A stretch of DNA of 29,322 nt. It comes from a virus. Under the pieces are notes generated by a model. It was not told where the DNA came from. It ran no database searches and was given only the letters and a program-made list of their open reading frames with translations. Where the stretch lies: positions 1 through 29,322 of the IMG/VR virus record IMGVR_UViG_3300030380_000288, one strand, 5' to 3'. Positions 6,044 through 14,382 of the stretch are shown here, piece by piece (within the stretch, counting starts at the first letter, position 1; every line of letters starts with the position of its first letter). The position numbers and the translations under genes are program-made.

Positions 6044-6434
6044 AATGATCTTGCCAGTGTGCCCGGTGCCTGCATCTAGGCCCAGGGTTACACGGGCAGG
6101 TCACGTTTACTACGGGAAAAAGTACACCCAGTTTCGCACCGAAGCGGCAGCGGTGTTGGGAAAGACGGTCTTTCCTGACATCCTGCCCCTCGGGGGTCCT
6201 CTTCACCTTGATGTGACATTCTTCTGTCCATCACCGAAGAGAACCAATCGCTGGGCACCACGCGGGGACATCGACAACTATCTCAAGACGTTGGATGTCC
6301 TAAACAAAGTAGTGTGGTTCGATGACGATCAAATTGTGAGCCTTGAGGCCCGCAAAGAGTACGCCGACGAACCAAGAATTGAATTAGAGGTGATTGAGTT
6401 TGGGGACATTCAAGGGGCACGCTCCCTGTCCTGA
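6009..6434 (+). CDS. RusA-like Holliday junction resolvase
   Basis: 141 residues. The N-terminal strand plus PVPASRPR and the acidic cluster RGDIDNYLKTLDVLN with WFDDDQI fit the RusA fold, in which three aspartates bind metal at the dimer active site. RusA cuts branched DNA. Here it occupies the position of T7 endonuclease I (gp3), between SSB and primase-helicase, so it probably resolves replication intermediates and degrades host DNA branches before packaging. ATG 6009 lies inside the SSB gene (35-base overlap) with GGAGGAGG at 5986-5993, rather distant. ATG 6045, just after the SSB stop, is an alternative but would shorten the first strand. Confidence 0.85.
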   Translation: MAKKTTTTSRFEMILPVCPVPASRPRVTRAGHVYYGKKYTQFRTEAAAVLGKTVFPDILPLGGPLHLDVTFFCPSPKRTNRWAPRGDIDNYLKTLDVLNKVVWFDDDQIVSLEARKEYADEPRIELEVIEFGDIQGARSLS

Positions 6435-7956
6435 GTGTGGGAGCAAAGATAATCTAGCAACGTATGACGATGGCTCGTTTTACTGCTTCACACCCGGCTG
6501 CAATCACCGATCTGGACGCACAAAGTTGGAGGTTCCAAAGGAGATGGTTGAGTTTGAATTTATGCCGCTGAACAAGCGGGGTATCAGTGAAGAGACATGC
6601 CGCAAGTGGGGCTATGGCGTTGGATCGCACAAGGGCAAGAAGTGTCATGTGGCGAACTACCGCAACCACCAAGGTGTGCTCAAGGCCCAGAAGCTACGCC
6701 TTGCTGACAAGCAGTTTGCTTGGGTTGGTGATACGAAATCTGTGGGTCTGTTTGGTGAACACCTATGGGAAACCAATGGCAAGCGTGTGGTCATCACTGA
6801 AGGTGAGATAGACGCCCTGTCTGTAAGCCAAGTGTTTGAGAACAAGTGGCCGGTGGTGTCTCTACCGAACGGGGCTCAGTCTGCACAGAAGGCTATTGCC
6901 AATTCCATTGAGTGGCTTGAGAGCTTCAAGGAAGTTGTGCTGTGCTTTGACATGGATGATGCTGGTCGTAAAGCAGCGAACGCTTGTGCTCACCTACTGT
7001 CTCCAGGTAAGTGCAAGATTGTTCATGAGATGCCAGGCAAAGATCCCAACGAGTGTTTGTTGAGCGGCAAGGTCAAGGAGTTGGTCAACTCTCTGTGGTC
7101 GGCCAAGACTTTCCGGCCTGACGGTGTGCTCAGTGGTGATGACATCTGGGATCACATGACCAAAGAAAGTGAATCTTGGAGCGTGGCCTATCCTTGGCCC
7201 GGCTTCAACGGCTCACTGTTTGGTATGCGTGGCGGCGAACTTGTCACCCTGACCGCAGGCACAGGCATTGGTAAGTCAAGTATCTGTCGAGAGCTGGCGT
7301 ACTACCTCATGATGCAGGGCCACAAGGTTGGCTACATTGCTCTTGAGGAAAGCATCAGAAAGACTGCTGAATCCATGCTGGCGATCCACATGAACGTGCC
7401 TGCTACGCACCTGCATGAAGCCAGTGAAGAGGACAAGCGGAAGGCGTTTGATGAGATCATCAAGCCGGGCAACTTGGTGCTTTATGACCACTGGGGATCT
7501 CAAGATCCGACCCGTCTGCTGGGTCAAGTCAAGTACATGTGTCGTGCTATGGACTGCCGGTTCATCTTCATCGACCACCTGTCCATCTTGGTCAGTGCAT
7601 TTGATGAGGGTGATGAGCGTCGAATGATTGACAGCACGATGACAAAGTTGCGGAGCCTTGTGGAAGAAACAGGTGTCCACTGCGTACTGGTATCTCACCT
7701 CAGGCGTCCCGATGGTCGGGGCCATGAGGAGGGGGCTGCAACTTCTTTGTCCCAACTTCGAGGATCACATGCGATTGCTCAACTGTCTGATGCTGTGCTT
7801 GGCTGTGAGCGGGACCAACAGGATGCCGAAGAAAAGAATGAGACACGGGTCCGAGTTCTCAAGAACAGGTATGCGGGCATTACAGGCGTCTGTGCTTCCC
7901 TTCAATACAACACATCAACGGGCAGGCTTGGGGAATATATGGAGCCTGTACTGTGA
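6400..7956 (+). CDS. Primase-helicase, T7 gp4-like
   Basis: About 518 residues (T7 gp4A has 566). It begins with a zinc ribbon (CPECG near residue 10, later CFTPGC). The TOPRIM primase has VVITEGEIDALS and VVLCFDMDDAG (Glu and Asp metal ligands). The DnaB/RecA-like helicase has Walker A AGTGIGKSS and Walker B FIFIDHLSI. It unwinds the fork and primes lagging-strand synthesis. No ATG fits: TTG 6400 has AGGTG at 6388-6392 at good spacing, and TTG 6394 is the alternative. The start of this gene overlaps the end of the resolvase by about 35 bases. Confidence 0.93.
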   Translation: MGTFKGHAPCPECGSKDNLATYDDGSFYCFTPGCNHRSGRTKLEVPKEMVEFEFMPLNKRGISEETCRKWGYGVGSHKGKKCHVANYRNHQGVLKAQKLRLADKQFAWVGDTKSVGLFGEHLWETNGKRVVITEGEIDALSVSQVFENKWPVVSLPNGAQSAQKAIANSIEWLESFKEVVLCFDMDDAGRKAANACAHLLSPGKCKIVHEMPGKDPNECLLSGKVKELVNSLWSAKTFRPDGVLSGDDIWDHMTKESESWSVAYPWPGFNGSLFGMRGGELVTLTAGTGIGKSSICRELAYYLMMQGHKVGYIALEESIRKTAESMLAIHMNVPATHLHEASEEDKRKAFDEIIKPGNLVLYDHWGSQDPTRLLGQVKYMCRAMDCRFIFIDHLSILVSAFDEGDERRMIDSTMTKLRSLVEETGVHCVLVSHLRRPDGRGHEEGAATSLSQLRGSHAIAQLSDAVLGCERDQQDAEEKNETRVRVLKNRYAGITGVCASLQYNTSTGRLGEYMEPVL

Positions 7957-8213
7957 GAGTTGATAGATCACACACCGAAGTCAAGATCCATGCAGGAAAA
8001 AAGAAAGAGGATCGGCCCATACGACTTGAAACGGAGATCCCTCGTTCTTACACTTGGGTCGCCAAAAAGTTGGCTGAAGATCCTGAGATAGGAACAAAAG
8101 TAACCCGTCAATGTATAGAGATAACAGAGAAAAGAATCTTCGCCAAAATCATTGACGCCATCATTGCTGACCCAGACCTTTGGGATTATTTGGAGGACAA
8201 CTACCTTGTATGA
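7953..8213 (+). CDS. Hypothetical 86-residue protein
   Basis: GTG 7953 overlaps the primase-helicase stop (GTGA), with GGAG at 7940-7943. The protein is charged, has a basic N-terminus (about 30% Lys/Arg in the first 25 residues) and a predicted helical C-terminal half ending with WDYLEDNYLV. There is no membrane segment or known motif. It sits where T7 carries the small genes 4.3 to 4.7, between helicase and polymerase, and its stop overlaps the start of the polymerase gene, so it is translated as part of the replication operon. I do not recognise a family. Confidence 0.75.
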   Translation: MRVDRSHTEVKIHAGKKKEDRPIRLETEIPRSYTWVAKKLAEDPEIGTKVTRQCIEITEKRIFAKIIDAIIADPDLWDYLEDNYLV

Positions 8214-10023
8214 AATCGTATTTGACATAGAGACAAACGCCATCACCGACTGGGACAACCTATCGGATTTGAAGGTGATCCACTGCTTGGCCCTGAAGGT
8301 CAACCACAGTACGACTGAGTTGTACAGTGACAGCTTCGACGGCCCCAACAAGATCAAGGATGGCATTCTCAAGTTGCAGATGGCTGATCGTTTGATTGGT
8401 CACAACATCAAGCGGTTTGATATCCCTGCAATCAAGAAGCTCTACCCCGATGCAGACTTCTACAGCTGCCATGTGATCGACACATTCTTGGCGGGGAAGA
8501 TTGGACACCCAGATGTTCTCAATGAGGACTATCAAAGCCAGAAGATCCCTAAAGAGTTGTGGGGTAGACACTCACTCGAAGCCTGGGGCCTGCGTCTTGG
8601 GTGCAAGAAGGATGACTTTGGCAAGAAAACAGATTGGTCAGTGTTCACCCCCGAGATGGGTGAGTATTGCAAGCAGGATGTAGATGTCAACGCCAACCTT
8701 TGGATGCACCTGAAGGAGTCCTTCAGTGGTGATGCCTACGAGGTTGAGGATGCCTTTGACACCATCATCCGAGATCAAGAGATTCATGGTGTTTACTTTG
8801 ATGAGCAAGCGGCCCAAGGGTTGCATGCTGAGTTAGTCGGAGAGAAGAACAGTATTGAGAGAGAATTGAAAAAGGTGTTTCCCGCTGGAGAGACGCCGAT
8901 GAAGAAGCCTCAGTATTATTACCACCCTGCTACTGAGGATCGCTATAACACCAAGGGTGCAGCACCTACGGTTGTACGCAAAGAGTTGGTTGCTGGGCCA
9001 CCAAAGGTCAAGGTCACACCCTTCAACCCCGGCAGTCGTGTACAGATTGCTGAGGGGCTGAAGAAGTTGCATGGCTGGAAGCCTAAAGAGTTCACGGCTG
9101 ATGGACGGGCGAAGGTGGATGAGTCTGTCCTTACATCCTTGGACTACCCAGAGGCTGAGACACTGTGCCGGTACTTGACAGTGAGTAAACGCCTCGGTCA
9201 ACTCAGTGATGGCAAGGAGGCTTGGCTTCGGGTTGTGCGTGATGGCAAGATCCACGGTAGGGTCAACCCCATCGGCACAGTGTCCTCTCGCTGTACCCAT
9301 AGCAAGCCTAACTTGGCACAGGTTCCCAGCGTCGGTGCCCCTTGGGGTACAGAGTGCCGAGCACTGTTCGGGCCTAAGGCGGGCTACGTTCTGGTTGGGT
9401 GTGATATGTCAGGGCTGGAGCTCCGATGCTTGGCTCACTACTTGGCTCGGTATGACAAGGGCGAATACGCCAGCGTTATCGAGCAGGGCGACATTCACCA
9501 GTTCAACGCTGACAAGATGGGTGTCAAACGCTCCACAGGGAAGGGCATCATGTATGCCACTCTCTATGGTGCCGGTGATCTCAAGATTGGGTCACTGGTC
9601 GGCGGTGGGAAGAAGGATGGTAAGGAGCTTCGGGCTATGCTTGAGAAGGGCATCCCCGCATTGAAGCGTTTGAAGAACGCCATCAAGAAGCACCTTGTGA
9701 AAGAGAAGTGGTTGCCTGCGATTGATGGTCGTAGGTTGCCGATCAGATCCGAACATAGTGCACTGAACCTACTGCTTCAATCTGCGGGAAGTATCCTAAT
9801 GAAGCGGGCTACAGTGCTGATGAATGATAAGTTTGGGTCTATGGACGTACAACAACTAATGCACATTCACGACGAGGTGCAGCTACAAGCTAAGGAAGGC
9901 GAGGCAGATTATGTCGGACAACTTGCGGTACACGCCATGCGTGAGAGTGGTGAACACTACGACTTCAGATGTAAAATCACTGGAGAGTACAAGATCGGAC
10001 GGAACTGGGCCGACACCCACTGA
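8206..10023 (+). CDS. Family A DNA polymerase, T7 gp5-like
   Basis: About 605 residues, compact compared with T7 gp5 (704). The 3'-5' proofreading exonuclease is present: Exo I VFDIETNA (residues 5-12), Exo II LIGHNIKRFD, Exo III YCKQDVD. Polymerase motif A is GCDMSGLELRC, motif B KGIMYATLYGAG, and motif C MHIHDEVQLQ; the C-terminus GEYKIGRNWADTH matches the family end, so the gene is intact. The open frame reaches up to 8152, but TTG 8206 has GGAGG at 8192-8196 and gives the expected N-terminus. It overlaps the preceding gene's stop. A LAGLIDADG gene overlaps its last 113 bases. Confidence 0.95.
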   Translation: MYEIVFDIETNAITDWDNLSDLKVIHCLALKVNHSTTELYSDSFDGPNKIKDGILKLQMADRLIGHNIKRFDIPAIKKLYPDADFYSCHVIDTFLAGKIGHPDVLNEDYQSQKIPKELWGRHSLEAWGLRLGCKKDDFGKKTDWSVFTPEMGEYCKQDVDVNANLWMHLKESFSGDAYEVEDAFDTIIRDQEIHGVYFDEQAAQGLHAELVGEKNSIERELKKVFPAGETPMKKPQYYYHPATEDRYNTKGAAPTVVRKELVAGPPKVKVTPFNPGSRVQIAEGLKKLHGWKPKEFTADGRAKVDESVLTSLDYPEAETLCRYLTVSKRLGQLSDGKEAWLRVVRDGKIHGRVNPIGTVSSRCTHSKPNLAQVPSVGAPWGTECRALFGPKAGYVLVGCDMSGLELRCLAHYLARYDKGEYASVIEQGDIHQFNADKMGVKRSTGKGIMYATLYGAGDLKIGSLVGGGKKDGKELRAMLEKGIPALKRLKNAIKKHLVKEKWLPAIDGRRLPIRSEHSALNLLLQSAGSILMKRATVLMNDKFGSMDVQQLMHIHDEVQLQAKEGEADYVGQLAVHAMRESGEHYDFRCKITGEYKIGRNWADTH

Positions 10024-10363
10024 CCTGGCATACCTTGCTGGTTTGGTTGATGGTGAAGGATGGATTGGATATTTGAGTACGCCAAGTATTCAGATTGATT
10101 CAGTATCACCTTCGTTGGTCACGGGACCATCGGTGTTGTTCGGCGGCTCTGTGTCAACACAGGATCGCAAACACTCAAAGGTGTTTCGGTGGCGGGTGCA
10201 TGGACCAACTGCTGTGGGTATTCTCAAGGCTCTGTTGCCTTACCTCCGATACAAGAAGAGGCAGGCAGAACTTGTGGCCCGTATGAGTAGATACCCCGCA
10301 AAATCAGCCATACACACTGCGATGCAGAAACGACTTAAACAAAGTAGAGAAAGGAGATATTGA
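9911..10363 (+). CDS. LAGLIDADG-type homing endonuclease, free-standing
   Basis: Up to 150 residues. The motif LAYLAGLVDGEGWI (about residues 39-52) is the LAGLIDADG helix with its acidic metal-binding residue. Downstream, FRWRVHG and the helix ILKALLPYLRYKKRQAELV match the usual C-terminal part of single-motif enzymes, which act as homodimers and cut a long DNA site. The frame is +1 to the polymerase, and the first ATG (9911) lies 113 bases inside the polymerase gene; GTGs at 9941, 9947 and 9950 are other possible starts. No intron is seen, since the polymerase is uninterrupted. It is probably a selfish gene that spreads between co-infecting phages. Confidence 0.75.
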   Translation: MSDNLRYTPCVRVVNTTTSDVKSLESTRSDGTGPTPTDLAYLAGLVDGEGWIGYLSTPSIQIDSVSPSLVTGPSVLFGGSVSTQDRKHSKVFRWRVHGPTAVGILKALLPYLRYKKRQAELVARMSRYPAKSAIHTAMQKRLKQSRERRY

Positions 10364-10584
10364 TGGAACCAATAGACCTTGTGCCTACAGAGTCCCTGTT
10401 GAGGGAATTGCGTAGGAGATTTGACACAATGGTGTTCCTTGGTGCAGCCACCAAAACATCAGACATGGAAGACGTAACGGTATCTTTTGACGGCCAGTTC
10501 CACTCAGTGTTGGGGCTGGCCGAACTTGGTAAAACAGCAATAATGCAGGGGATCAGTGATGACTCAGACCGCCCTAGTGATTGA
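10363..10584 (+). CDS. Conserved phage hypothetical, 73 residues
   Basis: ATG 10363 overlaps the previous stop (TGATG) and has AAGGAG at 10351-10356. The start MEPIDLVPTESLLRELRRRFD with VLGL further on resembles small hypothetical proteins often encoded next to exonuclease genes of T7-like and other phages. It is soluble and acidic at the C-terminus. No catalytic motif is visible. Its 3' end overlaps the exonuclease start, so it is part of the nucleotide and DNA metabolism operon. The function is unknown. Confidence 0.75.
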   Translation: MEPIDLVPTESLLRELRRRFDTMVFLGAATKTSDMEDVTVSFDGQFHSVLGLAELGKTAIMQGISDDSDRPSD

Positions 10585-11308
10585 CGCCGACATTCTCCTT
10601 TGGGAAGCCTGCATGGGATGCGAGCAACCCTATGACTGGGGAGATGATTTTTGGACCCTGCACTGTGATGCCCGTGAGGCGAAGCAGCGGTTCGATAATG
10701 ATGTGGCAACCCTCAAGGAAAAGCTCAACGCCCGCTCTGTGGTAATGGCCCTGAGTGGTCCTAAGAACTTCCGCAAGGATGTGCTGCCTACCTACAAGAG
10801 CAATCGTAAGAAGACCCGCAGGCCGGTTGCGTTCCATGCTGTGAAGAACTACATCCGTGAAGCCTACCCAACCTACGAGTTTGAGAACATCGAAGCCGAT
10901 GATGTCTGCGGCATGCTGATGACAGGGATGTACAAAAGCAAGTTCGACAAGGTGTTGGTGTCTACCGATAAGGATCTCAAGCAGATCCCAGGTCTTCACT
11001 ACAACCCCGGACACCCAGAGGATGGCGTGTTTGAGGTGAACAAGTTCGATGCTCACTACAACTTCTTGATGCAGGTTCTCACCGGCGATGCGGTGGATGG
11101 CTATTCAGGTTGTCCCGGTGTTGGGCCTGTAGGAGCAAAGAAGGTGCTGGACCCTGACCCCTGCTGGGTGTCGGTGAAGAATGCGTATGATAAGGCTGGG
11201 CTCACTGAGGATGATGCCTTGGTGCAGGCCCGTGTCGCCTACATCCTGCGGAAGAGTGACTATGACCGCAAAACACAAACTGTCAAATTATGGAGGCCAA
11301 AGCCATGA
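10559..11308 (+). CDS. 5'-3' exonuclease, T7 gp6-like (FEN family)
   Basis: 249 residues. The PIN/FEN acidic residues appear in VIDADILLWEA, FENIEADDVCGML and LVSTDKDLKQIPG, followed by the helix-hairpin-helix-like DNA-binding segment GCPGVGPVGAKKVL. In T7 the homologue removes RNA primers and degrades host DNA. The basic stretch TYKSNRKKTRRP is the usual helical-arch region. ATG 10559 is preceded by GCAGGGGA at 10545-10552. The stop overlaps the next start as ATGA. Confidence 0.92.
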   Translation: MTQTALVIDADILLWEACMGCEQPYDWGDDFWTLHCDAREAKQRFDNDVATLKEKLNARSVVMALSGPKNFRKDVLPTYKSNRKKTRRPVAFHAVKNYIREAYPTYEFENIEADDVCGMLMTGMYKSKFDKVLVSTDKDLKQIPGLHYNPGHPEDGVFEVNKFDAHYNFLMQVLTGDAVDGYSGCPGVGPVGAKKVLDPDPCWVSVKNAYDKAGLTEDDALVQARVAYILRKSDYDRKTQTVKLWRPKP

Positions 11309-11637
11309 CAAGAGAACAACTACTACGCCTTCACCAGATGCTGTGTAATGAAGCACAGTCTTTGATGAAGGTCAAAAATCACGATTACAGCGGCGGGAAG
11401 GATGCCCAAGACCCCTTTTTGAACTTCACACGGGTGGAGAAACTGGGGATCACAGATACTGAGCGGGGCTTTATGGTCCGCATGACGGACAAGGTGTCAA
11501 GGCTTATAACCCACCTTGATAACAAGACTTATGCCGTCAAGGATGAGTCCTTCAGGGACACGGTTCTGGACCTCATAAACTACAGCATTCTTATGTATGC
11601 CTATGTAAATAGAAAGAAGGGTGACTATGAGGAATAA
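11305..11637 (+). CDS. DUF1599 family protein (nucleotide-modification-associated domain)
   Basis: 110 residues. The core KNHDYSGGKDAQDPFLNF followed by MTDKVSRL and a C-terminal helix with DTVLDLINYSILMYAY is the pattern of the DUF1599 family. This family was grouped by comparative genomics with phage nucleotide and base-modification proteins. The helical, acidic layout also recalls MazG-like pyrophosphatases, but I do not see a confident catalytic set. ATG 11305 overlaps the exonuclease stop (ATGA) and has GGAGG at 11292-11296. Its operon with an exonuclease and polymerase suggests a role in the nucleotide pool or DNA modification. Confidence 0.8.
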   Translation: MTREQLLRLHQMLCNEAQSLMKVKNHDYSGGKDAQDPFLNFTRVEKLGITDTERGFMVRMTDKVSRLITHLDNKTYAVKDESFRDTVLDLINYSILMYAYVNRKKGDYEE

Positions 11638-11830
11638 AAACAACCCCGTCCCCCGACCATCACACATAGATCCAGGCCTGATTCAATGGCTGGATCAACA
11701 CTTCCCAGAGAGGTGTCCGGATGTTGAGTGGTCAGATCGGGAGGTCTGGATGAAAGTAGGCCAGCGTAGCGTTATACGTTGGCTTCTAAACCACAAAGAA
11801 GAGATGGATGATAACATCCTCAAGGAGTAA
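11627..11830 (+). CDS. Hypothetical 67-residue protein
   Basis: ATG 11627 lies within the end of the preceding gene and has AAGAAGG at 11614-11620. The protein reads HIDPGLIQWLDQHFPERCPD then REVWMKVGQRSVIRWLLNHKEE, a pattern I associate with small conserved phage proteins just upstream of structural genes. There are no membrane helices. The function is unknown. It is the last gene before the head module. Confidence 0.7.
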   Translation: MRNKNNPVPRPSHIDPGLIQWLDQHFPERCPDVEWSDREVWMKVGQRSVIRWLLNHKEEMDDNILKE

Positions 11831-11835
11831 TAATT

Positions 11836-12072
11836 ATGTGTATTGGCGGATCAAGAGGACCAGCACCCCCACCCCCACCAGCTCCTGTGCCCCCACCTCC
11901 ACCCCCTCCTACGATTAAGGTGAAACAGGCCCCAGAATTTAAGATTCCTGAGCGAGCTGAAAACACCCAACTCAAAGCAGACAACCCTGTGGTGATGAAG
12001 CGATCTGCAAACCCCCGTAAGCGAGGTAAGCGAATGCTCACGATCCCATCAGAAGAAGAAATGACCTACTAA
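11836..12072 (+). CDS. Proline-rich 78-residue protein upstream of the portal
   Basis: It begins MCIGGSRGP, followed by a polyproline block (about residues 9-25) and a basic tail containing NPRKRGKRMLTIP. Small proteins with an MC-Gly start, a proline tract and an R/K-R-x-LTIP-like end commonly precede the portal gene in T7-like phages, which supports it being real and probably virion-associated. It is not a classical lipoprotein, because there is no hydrophobic signal before Cys2. The stop overlaps the portal ATG (TAATG). The function is unknown. Confidence 0.75.
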   Translation: MCIGGSRGPAPPPPPAPVPPPPPPPTIKVKQAPEFKIPERAENTQLKADNPVVMKRSANPRKRGKRMLTIPSEEEMTY

Positions 12073-13622
12073 TGGAATCACTCCAGTCGATCTACAGCAA
12101 GTGCGAAGGACACCGCTCACAGTTCCTTGAACGTGGGCGTGACTCCAGCCGGATTACTATCCCGACAATTCTCCCTGAAGACGGTAAGACTTCGGCTGCT
12201 CGATTCCCCACCCCCTACCAAAGTATTGGGGCTCGGGGGGTCAACAACCTGTCCTCCGCCCTGCTGCTCAGCCTCCTCCCCCCGAATGCTCCATTCTTCC
12301 GGCTTATGGTCGATGAAGAGACAAAAATGGAGCTGGAGGCTGTAGATCCACGAGTGGTGACTGAGGTAGAAAAGTCACTGTCCAAAGTTGAACGGGCGGT
12401 GATGGATGAGATTGAAGTCAACGGTATTCGGACAGGAATGTTCGATGCTCTTCGACATCTCATTGTCACTGGTAATGCTCTCCTGTACTTCCCTGACGGC
12501 GGCATGATGCGTGTGGTTCATCTAGACCGATACATCGTCAAGCGGTGCCCATTAGGCCGTGTTCGCATGGTAATTGTCAAGGAGTCTGTGTCCCCTATCA
12601 TGCTCCCGCCAGAGCTTCGCGGGATGGCTGGTGAGCCTTCATCTGACTCTTACGAAGACCACTTGGATATGTACACCGGGATGGTGACTATTGATGACAA
12701 GACCATCGAGGTCTATCAGGAAATCAAAGGGCAAATTATTGAGTCTACTCGTCGGCAGATCCCCACCGAAGAGTCACCATTCATCCCTCTGAGGATGGGT
12801 CGAGTGGACGGTGAGGACTACGGACGTGGCTATGTCGAACAATACTACGGGGATCTTCAATCTCTTGAAGGGCTTACTCGTGCTCTTGTGGAAGGCACAG
12901 CTGCTGCATCAAAGTTGCTCTTCCTTGTCAATCCGAACGGGACCACCAGGGCTCGTACTTTGGCGGAATCACCCAACGGAGCAATCAGGGAAGGATCAGC
13001 CGGTGATGTCAGCGTTCTTCAAAGTCAGAAAGCACAGGATTTCTCTGTTGCTCTCAATACCATCAACAAGATCGAAGAGAGATTGTCGTATGCCTTTCTC
13101 CTCGTTGAGGGGAGCATTCGTAATGCGGATCGAGTTACAGCAGAAGAAATCAGGCTCGTAACTCAAGCAATCGAAAGACAACTTGGTGGTATCTACTCCA
13201 TCCTAAGCCGTGAGCTCAGTCTGCCTCTGGTGCGAACAGTCATGCGTGTGATGAAGAAAGAGAATAAATTGCCTGCTGTACCTGAAGATAAGGTAAAGCC
13301 GACAATTATCACAGGCATTGAGGCCCTCGGGCGAGGTAACGATCTCAACCGACTCGATACATTTCTTTCAGGAATCGGACAACTCCTCGGTCCCGAGGCC
13401 CTCAATCAATATGTAAACTTCTCTGAGTATCTGAAGCGTCGTGCTTTGTCACTCGGAGTTGATGTTGATGGACTGATCCGAACCGAAGAAGAACTTCAGA
13501 TGCAGGCGATGCAACAACAAGAAGCCATGCAACAACAAATGATGATGCAACAAGTTGCGGCTGCATCTCAACAAGAACAACAAATTGAACAAGCACAACA
13601 ACCTGAAGAGGCAACTGAATAA
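12072..13622 (+). CDS. Portal / head-tail connector protein, T7 gp8-like
   Basis: 516 residues (T7 gp8 has 536). The family pattern is clear: an N-terminal helical part with RFPTPYQSIGARGVNNL and LLLSLLPPNAPFFRL, a central domain with FDALRHLIVTGNALLYF, and the RNADRVTAEEIR region. A dodecamer forms the DNA channel at the capsid vertex. The C-terminal 50 residues are very rich in Gln and Met (repeated QQQ and MQQ). The start overlaps the previous stop. It is followed directly by the scaffold gene. Confidence 0.95.
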   Translation: MESLQSIYSKCEGHRSQFLERGRDSSRITIPTILPEDGKTSAARFPTPYQSIGARGVNNLSSALLLSLLPPNAPFFRLMVDEETKMELEAVDPRVVTEVEKSLSKVERAVMDEIEVNGIRTGMFDALRHLIVTGNALLYFPDGGMMRVVHLDRYIVKRCPLGRVRMVIVKESVSPIMLPPELRGMAGEPSSDSYEDHLDMYTGMVTIDDKTIEVYQEIKGQIIESTRRQIPTEESPFIPLRMGRVDGEDYGRGYVEQYYGDLQSLEGLTRALVEGTAAASKLLFLVNPNGTTRARTLAESPNGAIREGSAGDVSVLQSQKAQDFSVALNTINKIEERLSYAFLLVEGSIRNADRVTAEEIRLVTQAIERQLGGIYSILSRELSLPLVRTVMRVMKKENKLPAVPEDKVKPTIITGIEALGRGNDLNRLDTFLSGIGQLLGPEALNQYVNFSEYLKRRALSLGVDVDGLIRTEEELQMQAMQQQEAMQQQMMMQQVAAASQQEQQIEQAQQPEEATE

Positions 13623-14374
13623 TGAGTGATTACCAAAAAGTAGAATTCCGAAGTGAAGAGACTGGGGCCATGTCCCCGGAGAATATGGACAGTCTTGAGC
13701 AAGAAGCCGCGGCGCAGGGCGAAGTTGAACAACCTTATGAAGAACGACCCGAATGGCTCGATCAGAAGTTCGAGTCGCCGGAAGCGATGGCGTTCGCGTA
13801 TAAGCAACTTGAGTCGGAATTCACGAAGCTGAGGCAGGGTGGCGAAACTGAGCAACCAGCAAACACTGGTGACTTGGAACAACTCTCTGATAATGACTTT
13901 GCACCTTTCACTGAAGAGTTCAACGAGACAGGTGACATTTCAGACATTTCAAGACAAAAGATTGAGGAGTGGGGGATCCCACGAGCGTACATTGATGCTT
14001 ATATAGAAGGCCAAAAGGCCGTGACCGAAGGCCAAGTACAGGGTGTCTTTAACGCTGTTGGAGGTGAAGGCAACTACAACACCATGCTTGCATGGGCTCA
14101 AGCCAACCTGCCTGAGCAGGAGATTGACGCCTTCAACGAGATGGTGATGGGGAATGACCAGCAGATGAATATGGCAGTCCAAGGACTGTGGGCCCGCTTC
14201 AACCAAGGAAGCAGTCAACCCATGCTCCAAGGTGATACCGGATCGTCTGCTCCTACTGGCTCATTCCAATCGCGGGCACAAGTGACTGCTGCGATGTCTG
14301 ATCCCCGTTATAGAAATGACCCTGCTTATCGTGAAGAGGTCTACCGTAAACTCCAACAATCCAACGTCATGTGA
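13622..14374 (+). CDS. Capsid assembly scaffolding protein, T7 gp9-like
   Basis: 250 residues, acidic, mostly helical and low in aromatic residues. PEWLDQKFESPEAMAFAYKQLE near residues 42-63 is characteristic of the phage scaffold family. It directs procapsid assembly and leaves the head before DNA packaging. The C-terminal region (SRAQVTAAMSDPRYRNDPAYREEVYRKL) is a helix-turn-helix-like capsid-binding end. It sits between portal and capsid genes, but a lysis-like cassette separates it from the capsid gene here. Confidence 0.92.
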   Translation: MSDYQKVEFRSEETGAMSPENMDSLEQEAAAQGEVEQPYEERPEWLDQKFESPEAMAFAYKQLESEFTKLRQGGETEQPANTGDLEQLSDNDFAPFTEEFNETGDISDISRQKIEEWGIPRAYIDAYIEGQKAVTEGQVQGVFNAVGGEGNYNTMLAWAQANLPEQEIDAFNEMVMGNDQQMNMAVQGLWARFNQGSSQPMLQGDTGSSAPTGSFQSRAQVTAAMSDPRYRNDPAYREEVYRKLQQSNVM

Positions 14375-14382
14375 GGTGAACT

